From: Bacteroidota bacterium | GTDB taxonomy: Bacteria > Bacteroidota > Bacteroidia > Cytophagales > Spirosomataceae | Length of the DNA: 64,000 bases | Direction: 5' to 3' | Assembly: GCA_020161355.1 (NCBI GenBank) | Contig: JAIUOF010000011.1 | Span: 62,001-126,000, forward strand | Part shown: piece after piece, positions 28,527-36,433 of the stretch | Layout: the number at the start of each line of letters is the position of its first letter | Numbering within the stretch: the first letter of the stretch is position 1 | Program-made: the position numbers and the translations under genes | Notes under the pieces: generated by a model | Database searches by the model: none | What the model was told of the DNA's origin: nothing | The model's input: only the letters and a program-made list of their open reading frames with translations

Positions 28527-28890
28527 TCAAGGCTGATAAAGTATGAATGTAAGCTCAGGAATTTTTTCGAAGTGTCTATCAGCTGAAATGAGCGGGATAT
28601 TTAAAAATATTGCTGTTGCAGCTACTATGGCATCGGGTAGTTTTATTGAAAATTTTCGGCGAATGTCAATGGTGATTTTTTTTATTCCTTCATTAAGTTC
28701 AATGATATTACACTCTTCTAGAAATAACTCCAGCCAATCGGATTCAAGTGTAGAAATATTTTTGTGACCAAGTAATTCTAACTGATTGATAAATGAAACG
28801 TATGCTTCTGAATCTTGCAGGATAAACTCAATATTTTTATCGCCCTTGAAAAGATATAATGCAATATTTGTATCAATATTTTAGTCCCAT
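28527..28890 (-). pseudogene. VapC-like PIN toxin with disrupted start
   Basis: Reading the frame from 28874 down to the TGA at 28527-28529 gives a nearly complete PIN domain: DTNIALYLFKG, NQLELLGHKN, KLPDAIVAATAIFLNIPLIS and ADRHFEKIP, so all four acidic active-site positions are kept. The natural ATG (28888-28890, overlapping the antitoxin end) starts MGLKY and then meets TGA; the PIN frame is one base out. The usual two hydrophobic residues before DTN are missing, which fits loss of five bases at a TGATA-like repeat. No ATG, GTG or TTG starts the correct frame; only an ATT at 28875-28877 could. Probably inactive. Confidence 0.8.
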
Positions 28891-29045
28891 TCATCCCTCA
28901 TCTTCTTTTGGATTTCCAAAGGATCTCCTACAAACTTTATCTTTCCGACAAATTTTTTTGCATCCAATTTTTTTGATCCATTGTTGTCAGAATTAGGCGG
29001 AAGAATTTCGGAAAGTCTCTTCCCTTTTTTCAAAATAATTGTCAT
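28881..29045 (-). CDS. Putative antitoxin of the disrupted VapC-like module
   Basis: A 54-residue protein from ATG at 29045: MTIILKKGKRLSEI at the start and DPLEIQKKMRDEWD at the end. This size, the basic N-terminus and the acidic/aromatic tail, directly upstream of a PIN frame, are typical of small VapB-type antitoxins in Bacteroidota. The frame is intact although its toxin is not. Its TAA lies in the same frame as the PIN remnant. Confidence 0.7.
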   Translation of the reverse strand: MTIILKKGKRLSEILPPNSDNNGSKKLDAKKFVGKIKFVGDPLEIQKKMRDEWD

Positions 29046-29096
29046 ATATTCAATGATTTGATGGTAAATCTATCAATTAATCTCTCAGTTTCAAAT

Positions 29097-30203
29097 TTAA
29101 TTTTTTTGAAAGTTACGGTGTTGTTTTTTCCCATCAATCTTTTGCCTCCTCTCAGCTACTAAAAGCTCAATTACCAAATCATAGCTTCTGGAACCCTGCT
29201 CCACGCCATTGGAACGAAGGAATAGATCATAAAACGGCGAAACAATATAACGTTGAATTGGATTTCGGAACCGCTTCCAATGGTTCTTCTCTTTTTCATA
29301 ATCTCCCCGCACCTGCGGGGTAAGCAAATTAAAAAGCCTTTTGGAATAAGTACTGTCTATTTCCCAAACCTTACTGAGGGCTCTGAAAGTTGTTCCATAA
29401 TAGGCTGAATACCTAAAAAGGGGTTCCGGGTGGTTTTTGCATGCCAAATATGCCAAAAAATTGGCTTCGTCTTCTGATGCGAAACCCAGCTGATGGGCCA
29501 TTTCGTGGGTGGTAACAAACGGCAAATCATAAATCATCCCCAAATCGTTGACATTGGCTTCACCCGTCGGAAACATATAAACACCACTCGTGCTCATATA
29601 TGAAAGCAAAGTGCTGCCGGCTGCCTTTTTGATCGATGGGTATTTATAAGTTAAAAATGAATGACACTTACTCAAAATTTCATAACCCATTGGTGCTTTG
29701 TTAAATACATTTTCGATAGTAGTTTTTTCTATATCATTTTCATGTAAACGATTTCTCGCATTATTCACCGAATCAACCAGAGCCTCACAAAGATTTATTA
29801 CCTCCTGATTGCTGATATTTTCACGGTTTAGGTTCATTAACTCTTCTATCGGCATCTTATGATATGCCAGCCCCCAGCTTAACATGTATAATAAATATAT
29901 AGGAGAGAAATAAGCCAGAATGTTTATTATCAACTCCTTAAAGCTTCTTTTTTTGTTTTTTATCAGAAAAAAACACCTTATGAGAGCAAATAATAAGGCC
30001 GCTGAAAGTATATACACAAGAATCAAACCCAGCGAAAAATCAAAAAAGGAGGTTACTTTTCTTAATAAACCGGAGAAAATCCTGAAAAATCCGCGGTTGT
30101 AATTGTACTCTATCCACTGGTGATTGGAGGCAACTATTTTGAATATCAACCATTGAACAGGAATAAGAATTATGCTGATGATTTTCCAGCCACGAAATTT
30201 CAT
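29097..30203 (-). CDS. DUF3810 family membrane protein with HExxH motif
   Basis: Protein of 368 residues with two or three N-terminal membrane segments (IISIILIPVQWLIFKIVA; LGLILVYILSAALLFALI; ILAYFSPIYLLYMLSWG) and a soluble domain containing the zinc-metallopeptidase-like motif FVTTHEMAHQLGFASEDEA. This matches DUF3810. The HExxH plus downstream Glu (EDEANF) suggests a membrane-bound metallopeptidase, but activity is not established for the family. Monocistronic; starts at MKFRGWKII. Confidence 0.8.
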   Translation of the reverse strand: MKFRGWKIISIILIPVQWLIFKIVASNHQWIEYNYNRGFFRIFSGLLRKVTSFFDFSLGLILVYILSAALLFALIRCFFLIKNKKRSFKELIINILAYFSPIYLLYMLSWGLAYHKMPIEELMNLNRENISNQEVINLCEALVDSVNNARNRLHENDIEKTTIENVFNKAPMGYEILSKCHSFLTYKYPSIKKAAGSTLLSYMSTSGVYMFPTGEANVNDLGMIYDLPFVTTHEMAHQLGFASEDEANFLAYLACKNHPEPLFRYSAYYGTTFRALSKVWEIDSTYSKRLFNLLTPQVRGDYEKEKNHWKRFRNPIQRYIVSPFYDLFLRSNGVEQGSRSYDLVIELLVAERRQKIDGKKQHRNFQKN

Positions 30204-30305
30204 TTTCTTTAGAGTTTTTGGGGAAAAGTAAAAATAGAAAAAATATAAACAAAAATGCCCGAAGAAACAGCTTTTCTCCGGGCAGGGATGTATTTGGAAA
30301 TTGTA

Positions 30306-31832
30306 TTATTCTAATGGAATTCCGATACAACTGGTGCGGTTAGGGCGATCCTCATAAATACCGCAGATGAGTACCCCTTCGTCACCGTTTTTCTGTGCCT
30401 GATTGATGAGGTCACGAACTTCTTTGGCTGAGCTCACACGCACATTGCCCACACGGGTGATGATGAAACCTTCTTCAATATTGGCGTTTTGTGCCAAAAG
30501 CCCGTCAGGATCAACATCAGTAATTCTAACGCCAAATTTAGTTCCTAATTTATCTTTTTCTTTTGAAGACAAATCTTCGAGTTTAATTCCCATTTTACCA
30601 AATGCTGTCGATAGCTCAGGGTCTTTTTTTACCAAACCTTCGCCTCCCTGATTATTTTTAAGTGTTACAGCGTAATCTTTTACAGCTCCGTCACGGTTAA
30701 TGGTCAGGACTACTCTTTCACCCGGACGCTTACGACCTATTAATTCTCTGAATTTGGGCTCAGATTTGGTGTCGATACCATCTACTTTGGTGATCACATC
30801 TCCTTTTTTGATTCCTGCTTTGTTGGCAGCACCATCTTCAGTTACTTCAGCTACATAAATACCTTCGTCGATATCCACATCAAATTCCCTGGCGTTTTTA
30901 TTGTTGAGTTCCACTGGCCCGATTCCCACAAAACCACGCTGAACATTACCAAATTTTATCAGGTCGGTAGATACTTTTTTCACGATACTCGATGGCACCG
31001 CAAAGGCATAACCGGCATAAGCACCATTGGGCGATGCGATGGCCGTATTGATTCCAATCAAATGACCGTTAAGGTTAACAAGGGCCCCACCGCTGTTTCC
31101 GGGGTTTACGGCAGCGTCAGTTTGGATAAATGATTCAATCGGAGAATCGGATTTTTTATCGGTTTTCTGACCTCTCTGGTTTTGTCCTAAAATATTGATA
31201 CTGCGACCAATCGCACTGATAATACCGGCTGTCACGGTAGATTCCAGATTAAAAGGATTTCCCACAGCCAACACCCACTCCCCTATTTTCACTTCATCAG
31301 AGTTTCCAAAAGTGATAGCCGGAAGTTTCTTTTCCTCAATTTTGATAACCGCAATATCGGTCGATGGGTCGGTGCCAATTACCGTAGCCTCGTACGATTT
31401 TTTGTTATAGGTAATCACTTCCAGTTCGGAGGCTCCCTCCACTACGTGGTTGTTGGTCACGATGTAACCGTCTTCTGAAATGATAACACCAGAGCCCGAA
31501 GATTCCTGGTTTTGGGTACGCGGACCACCGAAAAAGTCATCGTCCATTCCGAAAAATTGGTCAAATATCGATGGCATCTGTCTCACTGTACGTGTTGACT
31601 TAGCCTTAATGTGTACTACGGCAGGGGCTGAAGCACCAGCAGCATAGGTGAAATCACCGGGCTGACCGGCGGGCATATTGGCAAAGTTTACCAGCGAGCC
31701 GTTTCTGCCTGAGCCTGCTTCATTGATAATTACATCATTTCGATAGCCATCAATGGCTTTGTAACCGGCTATTGTAGCAACGCTTGCTGCTACGGCTATC
31801 AGGGCGGTTTTCCAAGAGGTGCTTAAATTCAT
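30306..31832 (-). CDS. HtrA/DegP-type periplasmic serine protease with two PDZ domains
   Basis: Periplasmic protein-quality protease of 508 residues. An N-terminal membrane/signal segment is followed by the trypsin-like domain with triad His129 (TNNHVVEGAS), Asp159 (PSTDIAVIK) and Ser247 (NPGNSGGALVN), then PDZ1 (GFVGIGPVELNN; DGIYVAEVTEDGAANKAGI) and a divergent PDZ2 (GVRITDVDPDGLLAQNANI). A promoter with TTG, 21 bases and TATTTTTG lies just upstream, and Hsp20 is the next gene upstream, so both may belong to a stress response. Confidence 0.95.
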   Translation of the reverse strand: MNLSTSWKTALIAVAASVATIAGYKAIDGYRNDVIINEAGSGRNGSLVNFANMPAGQPGDFTYAAGASAPAVVHIKAKSTRTVRQMPSIFDQFFGMDDDFFGGPRTQNQESSGSGVIISEDGYIVTNNHVVEGASELEVITYNKKSYEATVIGTDPSTDIAVIKIEEKKLPAITFGNSDEVKIGEWVLAVGNPFNLESTVTAGIISAIGRSINILGQNQRGQKTDKKSDSPIESFIQTDAAVNPGNSGGALVNLNGHLIGINTAIASPNGAYAGYAFAVPSSIVKKVSTDLIKFGNVQRGFVGIGPVELNNKNAREFDVDIDEGIYVAEVTEDGAANKAGIKKGDVITKVDGIDTKSEPKFRELIGRKRPGERVVLTINRDGAVKDYAVTLKNNQGGEGLVKKDPELSTAFGKMGIKLEDLSSKEKDKLGTKFGVRITDVDPDGLLAQNANIEEGFIITRVGNVRVSSAKEVRDLINQAQKNGDEGVLICGIYEDRPNRTSCIGIPLE

Positions 31833-31856
31833 ATTTTTAATGATTGAATTATTTTA

Positions 31857-31888
31857 CAAAAATATTTTTTGGTGATTGAATAACGCAA
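31857..31888 (-). promoter_or_regulatory. Putative promoter of the htrA-type gene
   Basis: On the minus strand TTG (complement of 31886-31888) and TATTTTTG (complement of 31857-31864) are 21 bases apart, within the Bacteroidota range, about 25 bases before the ATG. Confidence 0.6.
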
Positions 31889-31940
31889 ATCTTTGAAATA
31901 AAATTTAGGTTTTGTAAAGGTTCTTAACAAAAATTAACTA

Positions 31941-31970
31941 AAACACCCCTTCGGAAGCTCCAAAGGGGTG
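31941..31970 (-). terminator. Terminator after hsp20
   Basis: CACCCCTT and AAGGGGTG form an 8-bp stem followed by TTTT on the minus strand, 28 bases after the hsp20 stop. Confidence 0.75.
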
Positions 31971-31997
31971 AAAATCTATTCAACCTTACTATTACTA

Positions 31998-32423
31998 TTA
32001 ATTTATCGAAATCAATTTTGGTTCTTTTGGCTTGGCTTCTTCTTTTTTAGGAATCACCAAATTCAACACGCCGTCTTCATACACCGCCTCGATTTTGTCG
32101 GTATCAACAGTTTGTGGCAGTCTGAAAGATCTCTTGAAGGAACCGAAGCTATACTCTTTTCTGATGTAGTTTTCGGTTTTTTCTTCGTTTTCGGTTTTTT
32201 CTTCTGCCGAAATCGTGAGGTTACGCTCATGCACTTCTACTTTGAAGGCATCTTTTTTGTAACCGGGAGCGGCCAACTCAATTTTGAAGTTTTCATCAGA
32301 CTCTTTGATGTTTGCTGATGGCACTTCAGGATTCCATTTACTTACTGATGGCTCACCGAAAAATTCGTTGAACAAAGCAGGGAAAGAGTTAAGATTGTCA
32401 AAATTTCTTACTAACGTTTTCAT
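31998..32423 (-). CDS. Hsp20/alpha-crystallin family small heat-shock protein
   Basis: ATP-independent holdase of 141 residues. The alpha-crystallin domain spans about 35-130 (PSANIKESDENFKIELAAPG, DAFKVEVHERNLTISAEE) and includes the conserved GVLNLVIPK near the end, followed by a lysine-rich tail. It is monocistronic with its own terminator. A duplicated 15-bp element lies upstream (32501-32515 and 32543-32557) and may control heat induction. Confidence 0.94.
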   Translation of the reverse strand: MKTLVRNFDNLNSFPALFNEFFGEPSVSKWNPEVPSANIKESDENFKIELAAPGYKKDAFKVEVHERNLTISAEEKTENEEKTENYIRKEYSFGSFKRSFRLPQTVDTDKIEAVYEDGVLNLVIPKKEEAKPKEPKLISIN

Positions 32424-32500
32424 AATATTGTTTTGTTTTAATGTTTTACAAAATTTGTTTGATTGGCATTGAACAAAACTTATTCCAGTTGATTTTTCAG

Positions 32501-32557
32501 GACAAAATGGCCGAATATTGCATTTTTATTAAATAGAAAAATGACAAAATGGCCGAA
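32501..32557. repeat. Duplicated 15-bp element upstream of hsp20
   Basis: GACAAAATGGCCGAA occurs at 32501-32515 and again, identical, at 32543-32557. The 42-bp spacing equals four helical turns, so a regulator could bind both on one face. The second copy also overlaps a possible terminator stem of the neighbouring operon. Confidence 0.6.
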
Positions 32558-32582
32558 ACTATATTTTCGATTCTGTCATTTT
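32538..32582 (-). terminator. Possible terminator of the three-gene exported operon
   Basis: AAAATGACA and TGTCATTTT (32538-32546 and 32574-32582) form a 9-bp AT-rich stem with a long loop, followed by T-rich sequence on the minus strand, 15 bases after the stop at 32597. Confidence 0.4.
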
Positions 32583-32596
32583 AACATAAACCTCAT

Positions 32597-32995
32597 TCAA
32601 AATTCCTCTTCCATTTTAACATCAAAAGCAAGCCCGTGCAGGACCCATTTTGCAGAAGGTTTATAAAACTCAAATGTAAACCTGATGGGCTGTCGGTCAA
32701 AACGAGCCATTACGATATACATCATGTAGCTCTCCCCCAATTTTTTTTCTTTGACAACCTCATGGCCGTAAAAATTACCAAAAGTGTCAGGTGTAAGCGT
32801 GGCCATCTGATCCTGGAGGTTTTTTATGGCGTCCTGATTTTGTGCCATCCATTTATTAGAGGCAAAAGCCTGAGTAATGGCTTCATCGGTACCAATAGAC
32901 ATAATGTCTTTGAAAAATTTATCTACACTGCTTTTGGGAGTTACGATCTGGCCAAATGATGCCAGGGAGATTAATAATAATACGATAGTTTTCAT
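32597..32995 (-). CDS. Exported protein of unknown function, 132 residues
   Basis: Small exported protein with signal peptide MKTIVLLLISLASFGQ, nearly the same as that of the first gene in this operon. The mature part (SSVDKFFKDIMSIGTDEAIT... VVKEKKLGESYMMYIVMARF) has alternating helix and strand, reminiscent of a cystatin/NTF2-like alpha+beta fold, but I cannot assign a family. Its ATG overlaps the preceding stop by 4 bases (ATGA), so it is translationally coupled. Confidence 0.7.
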   Translation of the reverse strand: MKTIVLLLISLASFGQIVTPKSSVDKFFKDIMSIGTDEAITQAFASNKWMAQNQDAIKNLQDQMATLTPDTFGNFYGHEVVKEKKLGESYMMYIVMARFDRQPIRFTFEFYKPSAKWVLHGLAFDVKMEEEF

Positions 32996-33444
32996 GAGTT
33001 AAAAAATTTTTGAAAAATGACACCGAAAAATGTAAATACTGTCCCTAAACCACATAAGACGCCCACCGCCAACCAACTGATGCCCATAGAGGCGTTTTCA
33101 GGATTGTTGAGTTTGTAGTACATGGGTAGTTTTTCGCCTACTTTGAAACGAGGAGGTCTTGCAAACTCATTTGAATAGAAAAGATGAGCCTTGTTTTGAT
33201 TGTCATAATACTCAATGACAGGGGCATACCCCTGGCGATAAGCTCCGCCGTCAAGACGGATTACTATTCCAACCGTTTTTTCAGAATTTTCCATAAAAAC
33301 ATAATTGGAAATACCCACTGCAATGCCCCCAATGAACAAGGCTATGCCCAGATAAAGGAAGGCTTTGGGGAAGTGCTTGTCCCAAAAAGAGGGTTTGCGG
33401 TATCTTTCGCCCTGAAGCCGGGCTTTTAATTCTTCTTTGGTCAT
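32992..33444 (-). CDS. DUF3592-like membrane protein
   Basis: Protein of 150 residues with two membrane segments (FLYLGIALFIGGIAVGISNY and AVGVLCGLGTVFTFFGVIF) flanking an extracytoplasmic beta domain (GIVIRLDGGAYRQGYAPVIEYYDNQ, KVGEKLPMYYKLNNPENA). That layout matches DUF3592. It follows the upstream gene by 4 bases and overlaps the next by 4, the middle of a three-gene operon. Function unknown; probably envelope-associated. Confidence 0.75.
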   Translation of the reverse strand: MTKEELKARLQGERYRKPSFWDKHFPKAFLYLGIALFIGGIAVGISNYVFMENSEKTVGIVIRLDGGAYRQGYAPVIEYYDNQNKAHLFYSNEFARPPRFKVGEKLPMYYKLNNPENASMGISWLAVGVLCGLGTVFTFFGVIFQKFFNS

Positions 33445-33448
33445 GATC

Positions 33449-34483
33449 TTACCAGGGTCTGCGTTGATAATAAGTTACGTAGGCGTCGCCATCGATAATA
33501 ATCATGGGATCGCCATTTTTGGGATGGTTTCTTTTTTCGAAGCTATACACTTTCTGGCCTTCATTTCGGGAGTTGACATATATGCGGTTGCCGGCAAGTC
33601 GCCAGGTGCCACTGTCGGCCGATTGACTCGAACTGCCACCATAGTATCCGCCCCCATAGCCTGAAATAGAGCTCTCGGCCTGATAAGTATAAGTGCCGTT
33701 GGCGTTGATATTGATGCACCGGCTTGAACTACTGCTCGCATTGGGATTAGTAAGGGAACTCACATAACACCATTTACCGGCGATACTTTGGTCAATAGAC
33801 CCGCCACCCGAGTTGGCATTTCCGGCACTATTATTTCCAGCAGAAGCCGTATTTTTATAACCAGCATGTCCTCTTACGAAAGTGGCATTTGTACCTTCAC
33901 CCATTACGGTAAGTGCTTTCCCCACAAACATTACAAAAAACTGATGCTCACCTGTTTGGTCACGGCTTGTCAGTGTATTGCCATTTAAAGTATAGGTAAA
34001 CGGGCTGCCATTGTACATACCTTTTCCGTTGGCCTTGAACTCCAGATCGGCCCCTTCGGTAGTCCATTGGCCAAGGAGTTTTTCGAGCTTTGAATTTTCT
34101 GTTTTTGGAACTGAAACCGTTTTTGCAGTCTCTGTGGATGCCTCACCGACTTTTGTAATAGATCCTTTCGACGATTTTGCGAAAGTAATGGCGTCGTCTA
34201 GGTCTCCTCCACTTAAGGTAAGATTATTGCCGGAGAGTTTATAGGTGTAAGATTCATTTGTGTCCTGACCTCTGATAATGAGCTTATTGCCACTAACAGT
34301 ATAGCTAATGTTTTCTTCATCAAAAACACCTTTTCCACCGGCTTTGAGGCTGAGCTTCATTTCGTAGCCAAACTGGGTGTTGACCCATTCGCCCTGAATA
34401 CCACTCCCAGAGCTCGAATTTACTTTGGCCCCAATCTGTCCGAAAGTGGCCAATGAAATCAGAATTAATAATATAGTTTTCAT
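33449..34483 (-). CDS. Exported protein with repeated lipocalin-like modules
   Basis: Exported protein of 344 residues; signal peptide MKTILLILISLATFGQ. Two similar beta modules follow: IQGEWVNTQFGYEMKLSLKA with SGNKLIIRGQDTNES, and LLGQWTTEGADLEFKANGKG with NGNTLTSRDQTGEH; both resemble lipocalin-like repeats that test a 'G-x-W ... G-x-L' pattern. A Ser/Gly-rich linker and a third related module (GKWCYVSSLTNPN ... GTWRLAGNRIYVNSR) close the protein. It is the first gene of a three-gene operon. Function unknown. Confidence 0.7.
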   Translation of the reverse strand: MKTILLILISLATFGQIGAKVNSSSGSGIQGEWVNTQFGYEMKLSLKAGGKGVFDEENISYTVSGNKLIIRGQDTNESYTYKLSGNNLTLSGGDLDDAITFAKSSKGSITKVGEASTETAKTVSVPKTENSKLEKLLGQWTTEGADLEFKANGKGMYNGSPFTYTLNGNTLTSRDQTGEHQFFVMFVGKALTVMGEGTNATFVRGHAGYKNTASAGNNSAGNANSGGGSIDQSIAGKWCYVSSLTNPNASSSSSRCININANGTYTYQAESSISGYGGGYYGGSSSQSADSGTWRLAGNRIYVNSRNEGQKVYSFEKRNHPKNGDPMIIIDGDAYVTYYQRRPW

Positions 34484-34497
34484 ATTTTAAAAAGAAT

Positions 34498-36075
34498 TTA
34501 TTCTCTATAGGTGATAAATATTCTTACATATTTTCCGAGTATATTTTCTGAATTGGTGGGGTGATTTTTAATTTCAATCGTATTCCCATTTAACACATAA
34601 TCAAACTGATAACCATTGGTAGCTGTGTAAGATGGTGGAACCATGTCATCGGATCTAATGGCTGTAAACGGCTGACTTCCGTAATCCACAAAAATATTGA
34701 CGGCTAAAATTCTGGTCGAAGAAATACCAAGGTCATAAAACTCTACACCTCCTTCATTTACAGAGGTTCTTAATAAGGCTGGCATCAGGGCATTTTCTTC
34801 ATAAAATTTAGTTTTGATTTTTGGAGCATCAGACCCTAACATGGTGTAACCGTCAACTTCTAATTTCGTATCAGGCTCTGAGTCTCCTATTCCTACATTT
34901 GAGCCGGTAAGTTTAATCCTGTTTACATCGTGAATCTGCAAACCTACACTATGGGTACTTTTTATATAGTGATTTAAATCGCCAAAGGCCATCAAAGCAA
35001 CCGATTGTGCCTGCCAGTTTGTTGGTATTATTCTAATGCTTGAATAGTATTCGGTAGAGGCATCATAAACAACAAGGGCATGATCTAGGGTGTTGACACC
35101 ACTGGGCACATTTAAGCCGATTCTGCCCGTGGTTGGAAATATTGTGACCCTGTCCAATGAATTGGTTTTTAAGGAAAACCGTCCGGAAGTTTGGTTTATA
35201 GAAGATTCGGAGAAAGCTGCAGAAAATACCATCCCACCACCTGCGTTATCGATAAACATATTGGTATTAGGGTTATTGGATCTGATATGTAAATTGTAAT
35301 TAGGTGCTACTCCAATTCCCACCAATGGATTTGACCCGTTTCTAATAAATAATTTTCTGCCAACCCCAAATTCATCAAAATAGGTGTAATTGTTGGTTTC
35401 ATCATAATTCCACTCCCAGTTTTTATTGTCGGTAGTGTTTCTGAGCCTGATTCCTCCGTTGTCAATCTGAAGTTTTTGTTGTGGGTCTTTGGTATCAATA
35501 CCCAATTTGCCATGAACAGTCATAATTTTTGTATTAAAATCTCCCCAAATAAGCGGGTCTGGGGTGTTGGTGTTTGAAATATACAACTTATTGCTTCCAG
35601 GCTCATTTTTTCCGGCCTGATAGCCAATATACACACCTGAGGAATCAGGGCTATCCAAAGTGCCATATCCTGCTTCATATCCAATAGCAGTATTTTTGCT
35701 ACCATAGGTTAACCCTAGTGCCGAATTCCCCACAGCTGTATTATAACTTCCTCCAGTGTAACTATTCAAAATACCTGCTCCAATGCCAACATTAAATTTA
35801 CCAAAGTTTCCATATAAACTTGAGCTTCCAATCGCAATATTAAATGTGCCATTGGTTCCATTATACATTGCGTAATTTCCCAATGCAATATTATATCCTT
35901 GTGTATTATATTTAAGAGCATCAAGACCAAATCTGAGATTTTGGATTGAGTTTAATTTGCTACTCACAATTCCATCAGGAGTAATAGTAAAGCTCGTATT
36001 ATTGCTCTGCAAGACCTGATCTTGACTATATACTATGACCGGAATAAAAAAAATCGACAATAACAGTTTCTTCAT
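34498..36075 (-). CDS. Exported fibre-like protein with YadA-head-type repeats
   Basis: Exported protein of 525 residues with a signal peptide (LLLSIFFIPVIVYSQ). Residues about 60-180 form N-x-A-x-G head repeats (FNIAIGSSSLYGN, YNTAVGNSALGL, KNTAIGYEAG, GVYIGYQAG), as in trimeric adhesins. Phage-tail-fibre-like sequence follows (LGIDTKDPQQKLQIDNG, NVGIGDSEPDTKLEVDGY), then a unique C-terminal domain lacking a Peptidase_S74 motif or an evident T9SS sorting domain. Its start overlaps the 92-residue gene upstream by 4 bases. Probably a surface fibre; partner unknown. Confidence 0.75.
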   Translation of the reverse strand: MKKLLLSIFFIPVIVYSQDQVLQSNNTSFTITPDGIVSSKLNSIQNLRFGLDALKYNTQGYNIALGNYAMYNGTNGTFNIAIGSSSLYGNFGKFNVGIGAGILNSYTGGSYNTAVGNSALGLTYGSKNTAIGYEAGYGTLDSPDSSGVYIGYQAGKNEPGSNKLYISNTNTPDPLIWGDFNTKIMTVHGKLGIDTKDPQQKLQIDNGGIRLRNTTDNKNWEWNYDETNNYTYFDEFGVGRKLFIRNGSNPLVGIGVAPNYNLHIRSNNPNTNMFIDNAGGGMVFSAAFSESSINQTSGRFSLKTNSLDRVTIFPTTGRIGLNVPSGVNTLDHALVVYDASTEYYSSIRIIPTNWQAQSVALMAFGDLNHYIKSTHSVGLQIHDVNRIKLTGSNVGIGDSEPDTKLEVDGYTMLGSDAPKIKTKFYEENALMPALLRTSVNEGGVEFYDLGISSTRILAVNIFVDYGSQPFTAIRSDDMVPPSYTATNGYQFDYVLNGNTIEIKNHPTNSENILGKYVRIFITYRE

Positions 36076-36350
36076 ATTTTCAAACCATTTATTTTAAAAA
36101 TCACCCATAACATTAATCTTTCCGATAGCTTTGGTTTCTTTACCAAACTCAACATATGGTGCTCTCTGAAATACATCCAGGCCAGTGTTTTTCTTTTTAG
36201 TTTTTCATTAGGTTTTATATTTTTTAGCCGAAAAAAATCCTGAATTTCAAAAGCCGCAGACTGTACAATCGATCTGGTAAAAGATTCTTCATAAAACTCT
36301 ATACCAAGGCCGTAAAATAAATCATTAGGACTGTCTGCTTGATTATTCAT
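36072..36350 (-). CDS. Hypothetical protein, 92 residues
   Basis: A small, mostly helical basic protein (MNNQADSPNDLFYGLGIEFY..., LKRKTLAWMYFREHH). No signal peptide; the C-terminal LWVIFKINGLKI is hydrophobic. It overlaps the fibre gene by 4 bases (ATGA), which supports translation of both from one message. It lies divergent from the membrane-bound LuxR regulator, 83 bases from that gene's chosen start. No family recognised. Confidence 0.55.
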   Translation of the reverse strand: MNNQADSPNDLFYGLGIEFYEESFTRSIVQSAAFEIQDFFRLKNIKPNEKLKRKTLAWMYFREHHMLSLVKKPKLSERLMLWVIFKINGLKI

Positions 36351-36433
36351 AGGGTTTTTAGAAATTAGCCAAAACTTTTGACCCGAAATTGATACCTAAA
36401 AGCGTGAAAAGTCAATACCTCAATTGTGGTATT

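Noticed and set aside
28543..28767. Plus-strand 74-codon frame
   Set aside because: Antisense to the PIN pseudogene, whose translation shows clear catalytic motifs; the plus frame shows none.
32509..32523. Possible sigma-54 promoter (TGG...TGC) upstream of hsp20
   Set aside because: GG to GC spacing is nine bases instead of ten, and it points away from hsp20.
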